Source: Arbacia lixula | Taxonomy: Eukaryota > Echinodermata > Echinoidea > Arbacioida > Arbaciidae | Assembly: GCA_963669155.1 (NCBI GenBank) | Contig: OZ022581.1 | Span: 5,758,676-5,822,675, forward strand | Reading direction: 5' to 3' | DNA length: 64,000 bases | Shown here: one piece after another, positions 10,140 to 21,900 of the stretch | Layout of the letters: each line of letters starts with the position of its first letter | How positions within the stretch are numbered: the first letter of the stretch is position 1 | The notes under the pieces: model-generated | Seen by the model: the letters and a program-made list of their open reading frames with translations, nothing else | What the model was told of the DNA's origin: nothing | Database searches by the model: none | Position numbers and translations under genes: made by a program

Positions 10140-10154
10140 CCCCCCCCCCCCCCC
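10140..10154. repeat. Poly-C run
   Basis: Uninterrupted C homopolymer. Confidence 0.9.
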
Positions 10155-10579
10155 CATCCCCAAAAAGGCCCAACAATGCTGTGAAAAGTTGATGTTCCTT
10201 TGGTGATATAAGCCATAGCAATAGCATATTTTTTGTATCATGTCAATTGCTTACAATCCTCTCATTACAGTGGGAAAGAAGTATGTACAAAGTAAATAGC
10301 TTTTTAATGTCTCGGTATTGAGCGAGTTAAAGTCTGTTCCCCCAAAGTCCCACCCTCTAAAAAACAAATCATGAGCTTGTAATAATGAGTTTGCTTGGCC
10401 ACAATTTGTTCCCTGACATTTCCAGAAGACATATACCCGGCCAGAGAACGAGGCATTTGGAAAAATGTCTTAGAGCATCCCAGAGGAGGCTCATCATCTT
10501 TTCCCTAGCAAGGAAAGGTGATTATCCTTGGTTATTACTTGACGCTGGGGTTGGGAGTTCTGAAGGAGGGGAGATGTGA

Positions 10580-10600
10580 AGGGAGAATGAGAAAGAGAAA

Positions 10601-10665
<65 letters not shown>

Positions 10666-10975
10666 TGAGAGAGAGGGGGGTGGGGAGAGAGAGGGGGGCG
10701 GGGAGAGAGAGGGGGGTAGAGAAGAGAGAGAGAGAAGAGAGGTGAAGTGTGACACAGAGATGGAGTAGAGTGACAGAGAGAGATGGAGGAGTGACACAGC
10801 GAAAGATGGGAAGAGTGACAGAGATACAGAGAGAGGGGGAGGGGAACAGTGAGAGAAGTGGAAGTCTAAGAGAAAGGGATGGGGGGTAGAGAAGATGCAA
10901 AGGGGGAAGCAATGAAAGTTTGAAAGTGGGACAGAGAAAAGAAAGAGTGAGAAAAAGAGAGGAGGTTAGGCAAAG
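10580..10975. repeat. (GA)n microsatellite and purine-rich tract
   Basis: Pure GA dinucleotides about 10595-10660, then GAGAGGGGG motifs and A/G-only DNA to about 10975. Frames in both strands (RERERE / SLSLSL) are repeat artefacts. Confidence 0.95.
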
Positions 10976-13155
10976 GGAACATTTATACTAAAGGGGAAAA
11001 CAGCATGGGATAGAGCAAGGAAGATATGAAAGAAAAGGATACAAGGGAGCATTCATGAGTCCCATTCTCAGTTACTTTCAGGAGCCCTCGAATGAATCGC
11101 CTCAAAATTATACCGTCGTAGCTCCTGCTAACTTCATGGATTAAAATAAAACAAAAATGGGACCATGATGATGGAAAATACATTTCCCCGTCCTTGTTTT
11201 ATAAAAAGGATTGCAATTGATCAGAACTTAACTTGCGATTGACATGGATCGTACTGCTGTACATTAGAGTTAGGGGAGGGAACTTTATAGATTCAGATCA
11301 TTTGCAACTCTATAAGATGGCGCCCTCATGTAATGATGGGTACCACAACTGCAAATTTTCCTTTGAATCAAATGTACGCATAAAACAGCATAAACGACCA
11401 ATGAAAAACATTTCACTGCACACCTGCCAGACAAGCACTCAGGCATGTCAGCAGTCTGTCTGAGAATGTTAATCCCCCACTGGTTGGGAAAAAAGGTTAG
11501 GTTTTTAACAAAAATTATCTCCATGACATTTTTCAAGCATTCATGAATAAAATATACATATACTAATGCACAATTAAAAAAGGTGTACATGGAATACACC
11601 ACACTGAAAGATTGTTTGACTCAAACTGCATACCTGACATTATTAACAAAATTCAACAGATGAAAAATCCTATTTCGGGTAAAATACCACAGGAACATTG
11701 CCTGTTCTTATCAAGTGGTCAGAAATCAAAACTTCCTCTGGAAATATAGAATTTCCATTCAAGAATTGGGCCACCGGTCTATCCAGTTACAAAGCCGACT
11801 GTGTGATTGATAGCTAGAAACAATAGCCACACACAGCAAGGGCTACCAAAGGGTCAGTTTGAAGGAGGACAAGCCCTTAATTTCAACATGAACTAGAGTA
11901 AAAGGAGTAAGGGCAAGAACCTCATTCATTTGTCACGGGTTACAAATTATTGGGCAGTCTTCTCAGATACAGGTTCAAATCGAGATTGCCATTATTTACA
12001 CTGGGGCCTAAAGGCTCCTTCCTAATAAATGAAAAAAAATATACACATTTCTCTATTGGACACTTAATCGGATGAAAATTCAGTCAGATGAAAATTACGT
12101 GTATGACCCAAAGCTTATCTTTCCATTTACTGATGCTTTGTGTACATGCTAAGTTTGGCATACATGTAATTCAAAATTGCAACATCTCTGCACCGGCATT
12201 AAATAAAACATTTTTAGTATTCATATCAAATCAAATTGAATTCATAGTTCATGGATTTGATTTGAGATATACTTTTTTTTTTTATAGAATTGGCATATAA
12301 AGGGAAATACAACACAAGTTGCAATACAGCGCTGCAGCATTATAAAGCTGTTATTGTTTTAATATTTCTGCTGTTCAAGGATGATGGCCGGGGAGGTGAT
12401 CCTGTTTAACGGGATGTGGGAAGGTGGGAAAAAACACCACCTCACCAATGAGTAGAGAGAAACAGGTATTGTGATGAGAACAATCATATTGTACATGAAA
12501 TTGAGACATCAAATCCTCCTGTTATAAATCTGTATAAGTATGTGTCTGATCTGCCTAGAGCAGTGATCCATGAAACAACCTTATCTGATGAGTTCACAGA
12601 GATCTGGAGCAGATTGTGTCTGAAAATGGCTGTTTTAATCAGCCGAATCTCGGCACTATATGAGGGAGGTTGCAACAATAACAGCCAAGGAGGTAGCCAG
12701 AGTTACATGTAGTTACGACTCTGATTTTAATCGCCTGGTTATGGCAAAACAAAGGTTCCTACACAACTGTGTCACATAACTAACCATTCTCCACAATCAC
12801 TGTAGTTACTTTGCTTTTTAGATAGATCTTCATATCTTCAACATCATATCAAATTAAATCAACAATTATCCATGGTCAAATGATAATAAAATTAGGAGAA
12901 AAATCACATTGTTCACACAATTGTTCCCTTGACACCATAAGTCACTTTCGTAAGAATAGAGCAATGTTTCCTTAGCTACAAGTGCTTTGTGTCCAGACGC
13001 CTCATATGATTAACACACAACCAACAATAAAATATGACAGGAGAAACATACATCAAAAGGTGATGAGTTTATTACTCTTGTTTGTGCAACAGCGTGGGAA
13101 CCTTCCGAGAGAACCCGTTTTAAAGAGGCTTAGCATTTTCAAGTCTTTTCCTAGA
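10976..13155. other. Mostly unremarkable AT-rich DNA
   Basis: One weak minus-strand exon-like segment near 11090-11140 (SYDGIILRRFIRGLLK between GTTAGCAG and GTAACT). An inverted repeat of about 48 bp at 12223-12270 is listed separately. Otherwise nothing supported. Confidence 0.4.
12223..12270. repeat. AT-rich inverted repeat
   Basis: ATATCAAATCAAATTGAATT is mirrored by TTTGATTTGAGATAT around a GAATTCATAGTTCATG centre. A cruciform-prone site or a decayed miniature element. Confidence 0.5.
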
Positions 13156-13157
13156 CT

Positions 13158-13159
<2 letters not shown>

Positions 13160-13232
<73 letters not shown>
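13160..13232. repeat. (GA)n microsatellite
   Basis: GA dinucleotides with a single GAGGGAGAGATTGA interruption, ending in a G run. Confidence 0.95.
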
Positions 13233-13238
<6 letters not shown>

Positions 13239-14891
13239 TGGGACAAGAACAATGTTCCGCTTCAGATCCCTGTTCACTGCAAAATATATCCTCATTTAAT
13301 ATTCGCCTACATCCCATGACTTCAGCTAGACATAACATATCTTGTTATCACAAAACATCAGTGAAAACAAAAAAAGTTTGCACTGCGACCCACTTCAACC
13401 TTGCATCGTCTATGCAATCATGTAGTGTAGTTTGTGAATAATGTGTGAGTATGACGTTTTAGGGTTACATTTATGTATGGGTGTGGTCACTGTGGTTTAG
13501 CTGTACTACTTAATGAGGGATTGTTCAATTATAATCAAGTGAGAGAACAATATGTCCCATATGATCCCTAAAAATTAAAACTTCTCCAAAATATTCATTA
13601 TCACACAGACTGCTTATTTTCTTTCCAAGTGCATGAGAAATGAATCAACCTTTTCTGTTAAGTATGCAAGATTTGTGCACATCGTTCAAACAATATATTT
13701 CTGATGGAAAACCCCAAATTTGTGTGAGGTTTGTCCGAGACAACAGCTTATAGATTCAAAGTGCATTCCACCAATTGAAACTGAGTCTCTAGGAAAATGG
13801 GGAATATCGTAACACGTTGGTACACCGTTAGGGAGTAAGTTGTGAATATGTTACACAAACGCTTTACTAAGAGTAAACAAAAATGTTTCAATAGTGCTTA
13901 AGCCCTACATGTGCGTACATGTAGATCTCCAATGTTTTTAATGGAAACTCATATTCTCTCACTCTCTCGCGGTTAGGACTCACTCAAATCGGCTTAAGTC
14001 CGTGACACGTTAAAAAGAGTAATTAAGGGCAGGAACTGTCTGGAGAATGACAAAGGTTACCAAGAAAAGAATGAATCACAATGTCTGGGAGGTGGATTCA
14101 GAGAAGTGGAGGAGGGGAGGGGGTCGGGCATGTATGCAAGGTTTTTGTGTCCGCCAAGCATGTCTGTCTATAAATACATCCAAGGGACAAGAAAAGTGCA
14201 CGGGCCAAGAGGTGAGGGAAGGGGGAACACACCAATGCTTTTCTGCCTTTTCCAGTCTGAAAAGTCTCGTCACATAACTCGAAAGAGAGGAAGAAAATTT
14301 TAGCGCCTAGAATTATGCATGGGGCTAGAGGGAGAGCTAGGTGGAAACGTGGCGCAGTAGGAGTGCAAATTTGATGACGCTTTCTGCACACTTCAGAAAG
14401 GACATAATTTGATTAAGGCTGTGCGTCTAGACGGAGCACCCTATGAAGGGTGGACGCAGGGGCAAAGAAGAAAGAAAAAGTCATCTGGAGGCTGTTTTGG
14501 ACTGGGTGGGGTAGGGGGCAGGAGAGAAACTGCGTAGAAAGGTTTGGCATAAGTTAGCCTAGGTACTACATGTAGGCTGTGAGGAGCAGGGACACAACCC
14601 AGTCTGTTAACAACTATGTCTGGTAAAACAAATTATATACCTCATCCATAGAATCCTGTTACCCGATTGGTTGACAGGCATTAACTAGATCTAACCATGC
14701 TATCAAAATAACTCATTAACATACTCCAGCGGGCAATAGTACTTTTATTTGCATAAATATGCATAATGAGTGGCAGCCATCTTGTGCTCGAGTCTCTATG
14801 GGACTTTGCGTATAAACTCATTTGCGCAACCAACGCTGAAAAGCCCATAGACTTTAGTGCATTAATGTGCCGAGTCGCGGGATACTGACAA
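13233..14891. other. Unannotated stretch
   Basis: Mixed DNA. GA-rich near 14100-14330. ATGCATATTTATGCAAAT-like AT/octamer words near 14750-14800. No supported exon. Confidence 0.4.
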
Positions 14892-15002
14892 GGAGCCATA
14901 TTCATGAATCTTTACTAAGCCTAGTTGGGTACTAAAATTGCATGTAGCTGAATGCATTTAAATCACTAACTAGGCTTGGTAAGCTATTGTGAAGATGGCT
15001 CC
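14892..15002. mobile_element. 111-bp inverted-repeat element
   Basis: GGAGCCATATTCATGAAT...CTTACTAAGCCTAGTT on the left pairs with AACTAGGCTTGGTAAG...GATGGCTCC on the right: arms of about 35 bp with a short AT-rich loop. A decayed miniature element. Confidence 0.6.
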
Positions 15003-16494
15003 AGTATGACGTACAGCAGAGAGTATGGCAAACCAGCTAGTGGAATCACGCAGCAATGAAAAACCAAGTCAATGTTTTGGCACCTTCATAAAAGATTTCC
15101 CCCCTTTATCTAAATATGATATCATTCAAACAGAAATATGCGATAAAGCACGTATGATAGTGGTCATAATCATAGAGTATATGACCACATGCTGAAATTG
15201 GATCCTATCTCTCTATATTTCTTGTATTTTACATATATTTTTATATTTTGCATATGTATTGACTCATCTATAAAGCTGCACGCATATCTTTGATCTTTGC
15301 ACCTCATTTGGGGAAAAGAGAAGCTAGAGTTGCTACCATCAAGCAAAGAACAAAGGGCACAATTTCTAAAGCATGCTTGCTCTCACAACATATCAGATTC
15401 CATGCAAACATTTCTCACTAATCACAAATATTACTTGTCTGTCAGTGAGTCCTGATGCTGATACTATAACAATTCAAATTTGCAAGTGTGTGAGAGAGAG
15501 AGCAGTTACAAAACTCCCTTTACATCATAACCCTTGCTGTTTACTTTTAGTCTAGACTGAAATTTCACCTTTTTTCCCCATGCACAGCTGTTAAATATGT
15601 TGTTGAGTCACGCACACGTACATCAGTTCACACCTAAAATTAGAAGTTCAGTAGATATTATTTTCAGTACACTACACTACAAACATCAGTGGTAGGTCGT
15701 TGACTATTGTGGATGTTGTTCATTTTACAATACCGTTCATACAATAAGAGTACAAAAACATTTAATAGAGATTATTGCTAGCCTGTAGCTCATATTTTCA
15801 CAAGCTACAAAGCCTTGCAACATATTTGCTTTTCACAAATTCCCTGTAATCTCCTAATACAGCACAAGGGTTAAAGATCATCATGTTTGTACAAACAAAG
15901 GTGGAGCCACTTAGACTGTCTGTGAAAAACCACAGAAAAATGGGGAAAACACTTCTTCTCATTTTCGCTGCAAACGTTTGCTTTGGGCCAATGTTATTTT
16001 ATAATCATTTATGTCGACCTGTTCTTACACATTATCGAAAGGTTTACTCCCTTACACACGTTCCCACTGTAAAGCTATCTTTCAAACTCACAATGGAACA
16101 TTACACAACAAACAAAGCTGTATTTAGAAGTCAATTTCTAGCGTCTGCCCATGGTGGTAATAATGTTGCTGCATGTATGATTAAAACAAACTAAACAATT
16201 ACTGCTCCAACCAAAAAATCAACAAACCTCAATATTAACTAGATATACAACATGAATATATGAGACTTTATTCTAAGAGAGGAATGTAACAGTTGAATAA
16301 AATATTAAAGATACAATGTTCATGGCATAAAGTGTCTGCCACAAATAAAAAAACATTTGAGCAAACTATGACTCAAATTGTCTGTTTTTCCGGCAAGAAG
16401 AGATGAAAATCAAACTATAGGTTATGTTACGAGAAGAGGGATGTATCGTGGAGTCTATGGAGTTGCAGCCAACCCGTACTGAGCACAGCAAGCC
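15003..16494. other. Unannotated AT-rich stretch
   Basis: A 103-codon plus frame at 15883-16194 lacks splice support, a domain or composition bias that would mark it as coding. Nothing else seen. Confidence 0.4.
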
Positions 16495-16815
16495 TGGTAT
16501 TAGTCCGGTATTAGCCCGATATTACGCTGGTATCAGCCAGGTAATAGCCCTGTATTAGCCCTGTATTAGCCCGGTACTAGCCTTGTATTAGCCCAGTATT
16601 AGCCCAGTATTAGCCCTGTTTTAGCCCTGTATTAGCCCTGTATTAGTCATGTATTAGCCCTGTATTAGCCCGGTACTAGCCTTGTATTAGCCCAGTATTA
16701 GCCCTGTATTAGCCCGGTACTAGCCTTGTATTAGCCCAGTATTAGCCCTGTATTAGCCCGCTACTAGTCATGTATTAGCCCTGTATTAGCCCTGTATTAG
16801 CCCAGTTCTAGCCTT
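16495..16815. repeat. 11-bp minisatellite (TGTATTAGCCC), about 29 units
   Basis: Tandem units of TGTATTAGCCC with variants GGTACTAGCCT and AGTATTAGCCC. A four-unit order (TGTATTAGCCC, GGTACTAGCCT, TGTATTAGCCC, AGTATTAGCCC; 44 bp) recurs at least three times, so the array grew partly by duplication of a higher-order block. Confidence 0.9.
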
Positions 16816-16934
16816 GTGGATGGGACCCACAGCTGAGGGCTGAGGCCTCTATCTGTGTACCCATGGGGGAGGTCAGTCTGATGAGGAAATTCATCATGTT
16901 TCCTATCATTTGTGGGGCTGGCAGCACACAGTGA

Positions 16935-16962
16935 GTGAGAGACAAGGACAGAGAAAGGGGGA

Positions 16963-17028
<66 letters not shown>

Positions 17029-17030
17029 AG

Positions 17031-17084
<54 letters not shown>

Positions 17085-17300
17085 AGAGAGAGAAAGAGAG
17101 GGATGGTCAAAGAAAGAAAGACATCACAGTGAGAGAGATGGAAACTAAAAAGATTCTCATAGAAAGAGAGAAGAAAGGGGGTCATAGTGAGAGCATGAGA
17201 GAGATAGAGAGAGTGCGGTGGGGGACAGTCAGAGAAAGATTCATAGAAAGCTATCAGAGAGAGAGAGGGAGAGAAATGGAAAGTCAATGAAAGAGATGGT
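16935..17300. repeat. (GA)n microsatellite and purine tract
   Basis: Pure GA about 16964-17100 with GGGG interruptions, then A/G-rich DNA. All frames here are repeat artefacts. Confidence 0.95.
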
Positions 17301-17485
17301 CAGAGAAAGAGAGAAAAATTACAAAAATAAAGGGACAGAGGCGGAGACAGTAAGAGACAGACAGACAGAAAGACAGAAAATGGGTCCGCAATAAACCCAA
17401 AGTTGGTTGACTGTGAATCAGCCATGTATTCTATGCAGCCTGTGTATGTTACCTGAGAGGGAGGGGTGAACTAGTATCCATTGGA

Positions 17486-17530
17486 GGGGGGGGGGGGGGG
17501 GTGGTGGCATACAGAGGGGGTGGGGTGGGG
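17486..17530. repeat. Poly-G run and GGGGTGGGG tract
   Basis: Homopolymer G followed by G-clusters separated by T; has G-quadruplex potential on the plus strand. Confidence 0.85.
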
Positions 17531-17653
17531 GCAATTGTGGAGCAGCTTAGATCCCCTTTGAACAAGAACACCAGGGAAGGCTGCAGAAAAGAGGGAAATT
17601 CATCGCATTTCCTATAATTTGTGGATTGGAAGTAGAGGGAGAAAGGCTGGTGT

Positions 17654-17675
17654 ATGAGTCACACAGGTGTGATAG
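17654..17675. promoter_or_regulatory. ACAGGTGTGA module with AP-1-like word
   Basis: TGAGTCA, three bases, then AGGTGTGA (T-box half-site; ACAGGTG also reads as an E-box). The same pair at the same spacing occurs at 18902-18919. Related modules follow between 21.4 and 23.4 kb. Motif resemblance only; binding is not shown. Confidence 0.35.
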
Positions 17676-17794
17676 AAGTGGTAATGATGTAGGGGGTGGG
17701 GAAGGGGGTCACAAGGAGAGAAGGGGGGTTGGTGTGTGACACCATAATGACACCATTTATTCATCTCACCTGAAAGTAGAAGGGGAAGGGGGGA

Positions 17795-18088
17795 GGTTCA
17801 CCAAGCTGTTTGTAAGCTACGAATGGTGATCCCTTGTCCTAAATGCGATGCCGCACTTTGTTCCTGTTTTAACATAATGGAATGAATTTCCAACAATCCC
17901 ACTCAAATTTGACAAATAATAAGCTTTGTATTCTGACAATTGTTAACAACAAGAATTTTCATTTATAAACATCAGATTTGAACTTAAGCTGATGGGAATC
18001 AAAATAATTGCGAATGTTATTTAGCACAAGAAGGGGTCACCACTCATTCGTAAAGTTGTTCATAGTTTACGACCAGCTTGGTGAAACA
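17795..18088. mobile_element. MITE with long inverted ends (GTTCACCAAGCTG)
   Basis: Left GGTTCACCAAGCTG...TGTAAGCTACGAATGGTGAT and right ATCACCACTCATTCGTAA-like sequence...CAGCTTGGTGAAAC are inverted copies over about 60 bp. Internal text (TTTGACAAATAATAAGCTTTGTATTC) is shared in part with the element at 28564-28773, so both are probably one widespread family whose ends resemble GGCCTGGTTTCATAAAGC. Confidence 0.65.
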
Positions 18089-18106
18089 CCCCCCCCCCCC
18101 CCCCCC
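18089..18106. repeat. Poly-C run
   Basis: Uninterrupted C homopolymer directly abutting the MITE end. Confidence 0.9.
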
Positions 18107-18901
18107 TGGTCGTGTAGCTACATGCAACTGAAGTGCAGTGGCATGAAATAAGGGGGTGTGGCAATGGGAGAAGGAGAAGTTGTCATAGAATAGCCCAAAA
18201 AGCCATTGCACTCTCCACATTGAGCATGTAGTACTTGGCAATTTATTACATGCTGTATAAGCCTACATTTTTGCATATAAATATTTTCACGAATGATGGG
18301 GTGGCAGACATTTTCTTGTGTTGTCGTTGTCACGCTGAGCATTTGCGCTATATTATAATAGTGCATGCACTGCTCCCATTCCCATGCTCGTTATGTACAA
18401 ATGCAAAACAAACTGTATTTGCAACACTTAATTATACACTGCATGTTATTCTCGCTAGCGCATGACCAACTCACACATACAAGTATGATTATTTTCACTT
18501 CTTGACTGCAGACAAGAGAAATTTGGAATAGAGGATTTCAGGATTAGTAAATTATTTTCCTTGTTATTTGCTCTATTGGGACTTCCATTTCTTCCTAACA
18601 TCTCCAGGGTCGTCGCATCACAACAAAATTGTAGTTGTGATTGATGTCAGATTGATATGGACCCTAGAAGTGTGACTAATGATTCTACCTCAGTACACAT
18701 TCAACATTGCATGCATGTGCATAATTGTTTGTAAATATTCTGGTCAGAGGGGTTTGTGAATGAATGGTAAGCAGGTGAGTGTACCTTTGAAAGATTTGGG
18801 ACAAGAGCCAAGAACCCAGCCAGCCAGGGCAGCTACAGTAGCTCGCTGGCTAGCAGGCGATTCCTACCTGCACAGGTGGGTCGTTATACAACTTACAGGG
18901 A

Positions 18902-18919
18902 TGACTCATACAGGTGTGA
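18902..18919. promoter_or_regulatory. ACAGGTGTGA module with AP-1-like word
   Basis: TGACTCA, three bases, AGGTGTGA: the same arrangement as at 17655-17672. Confidence 0.35.
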
Positions 18920-18940
18920 TGGTACCAAGTTTGATAGAGA

Positions 18941-18958
18941 GGGGGGGGGGGGGGGGGG
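18941..18958. repeat. Poly-G run
   Basis: Uninterrupted G homopolymer. Confidence 0.9.
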
Positions 18959-19314
18959 TTGAGAGAGAGGGGCGCAAATATCATACAAGGGGGAGGCGAT
19001 AAATTGGGGTAATGATGCCGGTGGATGGGTGCTGTTCACACAGCCAGGAGATAGGAAAGATGGACGGTTTGCAATGAAGATAAGACAAGGCATTAGCAAT
19101 ATTGTGTCTCGCCCACTTGCGAAAATAACCAGAAATATCGCGATCTCCGTTGCTACGCAAATAAGCAACTTTAAACAGACATCAAAATCAGGTGCAAAAT
19201 AGTGACTTTGAATAAATTTGCATAAATGTGCATGAGTAATGTTTGCCTAAATCTACATCAGTAATGCTCACACATGCTCACACAATTCTGTGCACAAGTT
19301 AGGAAGCCTTCAGC

Positions 19315-20440
19315 AAGAGTCTTGCAAGTAAACTTTAATGTATGACCTCAAATGACCTTTGACCTTATCATGTGACCTCTTACAGCACAATAACATGCAG
19401 GTGCCCCCAGTGCATCCATCATCCAAGTTTGATTGCCATTGTAGCAACATGTGATGAGTTATGTGTGATAAGAGAGTCTTGCAAGTAAACTTTAATGTAT
19501 GACCTCAAATGACCTTTGACCTTATCCTGTGACCTCCAACGGTACCATAACATGAAGGTACCCCCAGTGCATCTATGACCCAAGTTAGGTTATAATCCAA
19601 GCAACCTATGTGAAGTTATTTGTCATAAGAGAGTCTTGCAGGTAAACTTTAACGTATGACCTCAAATGACCTTTGACCTAATCCTGTGACCTCCAACAGC
19701 ACCATAACATGAAGGTACCCCCAGTGCATCTATGACCCAAGTTAGGTTGTAATCCAAGCAACCTATGTGAAGTTATTTGTCAAAAGAGAGTCTTGCAGGT
19801 AAACTTTAACGTATGACCTCAAATGACCTTTGACCTTATCCTGTGACCTCCAACGGCACCATAACACGAAGGTACCCCCAGTGCATCTCTGACCCAAGTT
19901 AGGTTGTAATCCAAGCAACCCATGTGAAGTTATTTGTCAAAAGAGAGTCTTGCAGGTAAACTTTAACGTATGACCTCAAATGACCTTTGACCTTATCCTG
20001 TGACCTCCAACGGTACCATAACATGAAGGTACCCCCAGTGCATCTATGACCCAAGTTAGGTTGTAATCCAAGCAACCCATGTGAAGTTATTTGTCAAAAG
20101 AGAGTCTTGCAGGTAAACTTTAACGTATGACCTCAAATGACCTTTGACCTTATCCTGTGACCTCCAACAGCACCATAACATGAAGGTACCCCCAGTGCAT
20201 CTATGACCCAAGTTAGGTTGTAATCCAAGCAACCTATGTGAAGTTATTTGTCAAAAGAGAGTCTTGCAGGTAAACTTTAACGTATGACCTCAAATGACCT
20301 TTGACCTTATCCTGTGACCTCCAACGGCACCATAACATGAAGGTACCCCCAGTGCATCTATGACCCAAGTTAGGTTGTAATCCAAGCAACCCATGTGAAG
20401 TTATTTGTCAAAAGAGAGTCTTGCAGGTAAACTTTAACAT
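19315..20440. repeat. Tandem array, about 157-bp unit, seven copies plus a partial
   Basis: Each unit starts GAGAGTCTTGCARGTAAAC and carries TATGACCTCAAATGACC, TTTGACCTTATCCTGTGACC, GAAGGTACCCCCAGTGC and CCAAGTTAGGTTGTAATCC. Unit starts fall near 19315, 19470, 19628, 19785, 19943, 20100, 20257 and 20415; the last is cut off after GTAAACTTTAACATTTGTGA. The first two units are the most diverged and later ones nearly identical, which points to growth from the right side. Every full unit holds four same-direction TGACCT half-sites. Confidence 0.95.
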
Positions 20441-20451
20441 TTGTGACGGAC

Positions 20452-20549
20452 GACGGACGACGGACGACGGACGGACGACGGACGACGGACGGACGACGGA
20501 CGGACGACGGACGGACGACGGACGGACGACGGACGGACGACGGACGGAC
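20452..20549. repeat. GGACGGACGAC minisatellite
   Basis: Repeats of 11 bp (GGACGGACGAC) with a few 7-bp variants, directly after the truncated last unit of the 157-bp array. Frames through it (RRPSVVRPSS...) are artefacts. Confidence 0.95.
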
Positions 20550-20559
20550 GCCATTTGGA

Positions 20560-20600
20560 TCCCTTAGTCTCGCCTTCACCTCCGGTGGGCGAGACAAAAA
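20560..20600. mobile_element. Hairpin end of a composite element
   Basis: GTCTCGCC (20567-20574) and GGCGAGAC (20588-20595) form an 8-bp stem with a short loop, followed by AAAAA. Together with the GGACGGACGAC tract and the 157-bp array this looks like the terminus of a composite mobile repeat. A stem-plus-tail end is reminiscent of Helitron or SINE 3' ends, but no enzyme gene is here to decide. Confidence 0.5.
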
Positions 20601-21108
20601 GGGGTTGTGAGGGATTTATGTATGTGCAGGGATCACATGAATTGGTGAGAGGTTTGTTTGAAGACAAAATGAGGGTAAAGATGTTCCAAGGAAACTGTCC
20701 AGAAGGACAGGCTTCTACGGGCAGTGGATATCATCATGGCACGTGAATAGCACATACTGTGAGTAATGGGTGCTGCCGAAAATGTTATGTGAACAGACCT
20801 CATATTAAAAGAGGAAAAAGGAATTCATGTATGTTCTCACTGCTTGGAATGGAAGGGGTAGGAGGTACAGTGCAAGGGAAAGGAATGAGTAGAAAAAAGG
20901 AAGAGAAATGCAAGGGGAAAGTTTAACACCACATGGGAAATTCAAAGTTTCTGTAATTGTGAATAAAGACAGTATTTAATGAAAAGTACCATTTTTTTAA
21001 AACCGTGGAGGTTGTGGGAACGCCACAGAGTTCAAGACCTACTGTACCAGCAGGCTTTAAGACAATATTTATCAGGTTTATAGTGTCACTCTCTGTGTTC
21101 TCTTTCAC
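20601..21108. other. Unannotated stretch
   Basis: Nothing supported. A/G-rich around 20810-20920. Confidence 0.4.
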
Positions 21109-21150
21109 CCCCCCCCCCCCTCTCTCTCTCTCTCTTCCTCACCCCCTCTC
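21109..21150. repeat. Poly-C and (CT)n run
   Basis: C homopolymer followed by CT dinucleotides. Confidence 0.9.
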
Positions 21151-21413
21151 TCCCACCACCCACTTTAATTCCATTACTTGTCTTCCCCTTCCCTGCTCTG
21201 AACATACCACATTCTACACACAGGCAGTTGTGCATGCAGGCAATAACAAGGAACAGGTTCAGACATGTTAAACAACCAAACTTGAGCAATGGGAACAGCC
21301 CCCATCTCAAAATGGGAGGGCCCATACTGCGTAGCAGCCTGACTGCTAGCTAGCCCCAGAGAAGCTGATGAGCTAGCGAGCTGCTGCCACTAGCTAGCTC
21401 CAGCTCAGGTCAC

Positions 21414-21480
21414 ATGCAAATTAAGCATACAGGTGTGCCAGTCATGGCGACGCCACAATCTCAGGTGAGGTACACATAGG
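21414..21480. promoter_or_regulatory. Octamer + ACAGGTGTG module 1
   Basis: ATGCAAAT, seven bases, ACAGGTGTGCCAGTCATGGC, then CTCAGGTGAGG. ATGCAAAT is the POU/Oct octamer; ACAGGTG contains an E-box and AGGTGTG resembles a T-box half-site. The layout is repeated at 21569, 22806, 23142 and 23352. Confidence 0.4.
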
Positions 21481-21568
21481 CACATGATGACCCAGTATGG
21501 GGGACAGGGGAGGAGAGGAAAAATGGAGAGGGGCAGGAAATGGATGGGGAAGATTCTGCTGAGGTCAC

Positions 21569-21630
21569 ATGCAAATTAAGAATACAGGTGTGCCAGTCAT
21601 GGCGACACCAGTCTCAGGTAAGGTGCATGT
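21569..21630. promoter_or_regulatory. Octamer + ACAGGTGTG module 2
   Basis: ATGCAAAT, seven bases, ACAGGTGTGCCAGTCATGGC, then GTCTCAGGTAAGG and ACATGATGATC. It matches module 1 over roughly 100 bp, showing common origin by duplication. Confidence 0.45.
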
Positions 21631-21639
21631 ACACACATG

Positions 21640-21900
21640 ATGATCCTGTATGGGACAGGGGAGGAGGGAGGGGGGAGGGGGGAGAGATGGGAAGGTGTGG
21701 GGGTGGAAGGGTGAGGAAGGTAAAATGTCAGAGAAGGTGGATGGGTAGGAAGAGTGGGGGAGGGTTAGGGTTAGGGTTAGAAGGAATGGTAGAGTAGAGG
21801 AAGAATGTGGTAGTGGTAAGAGATGAAGGTGAGAGGTAGGAAGGGTGGGGCATGTACATATCAGGTAGTAGTATGGAGGAAGGGAAAGGTACATGCAAAT
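21640..21900. repeat. G-rich tract with GGGTTAGGGTTAGGGTTAG
   Basis: Purine-rich, strongly G-skewed DNA. Three telomere-type TTAGGG words lie in a row near 21762-21780, a short interstitial telomeric sequence with G-quadruplex potential. Confidence 0.7.

Noticed and set aside
20370-20667. Two minus frames rich in RRPSVVRPSSV
   Set aside because: Translation of the GGACGGACGAC minisatellite.
21464-21480. CTCAG|GTGAGG as a splice donor
   Set aside because: It is part of the repeated ACAGGTGTG module and no open exon leads into it.
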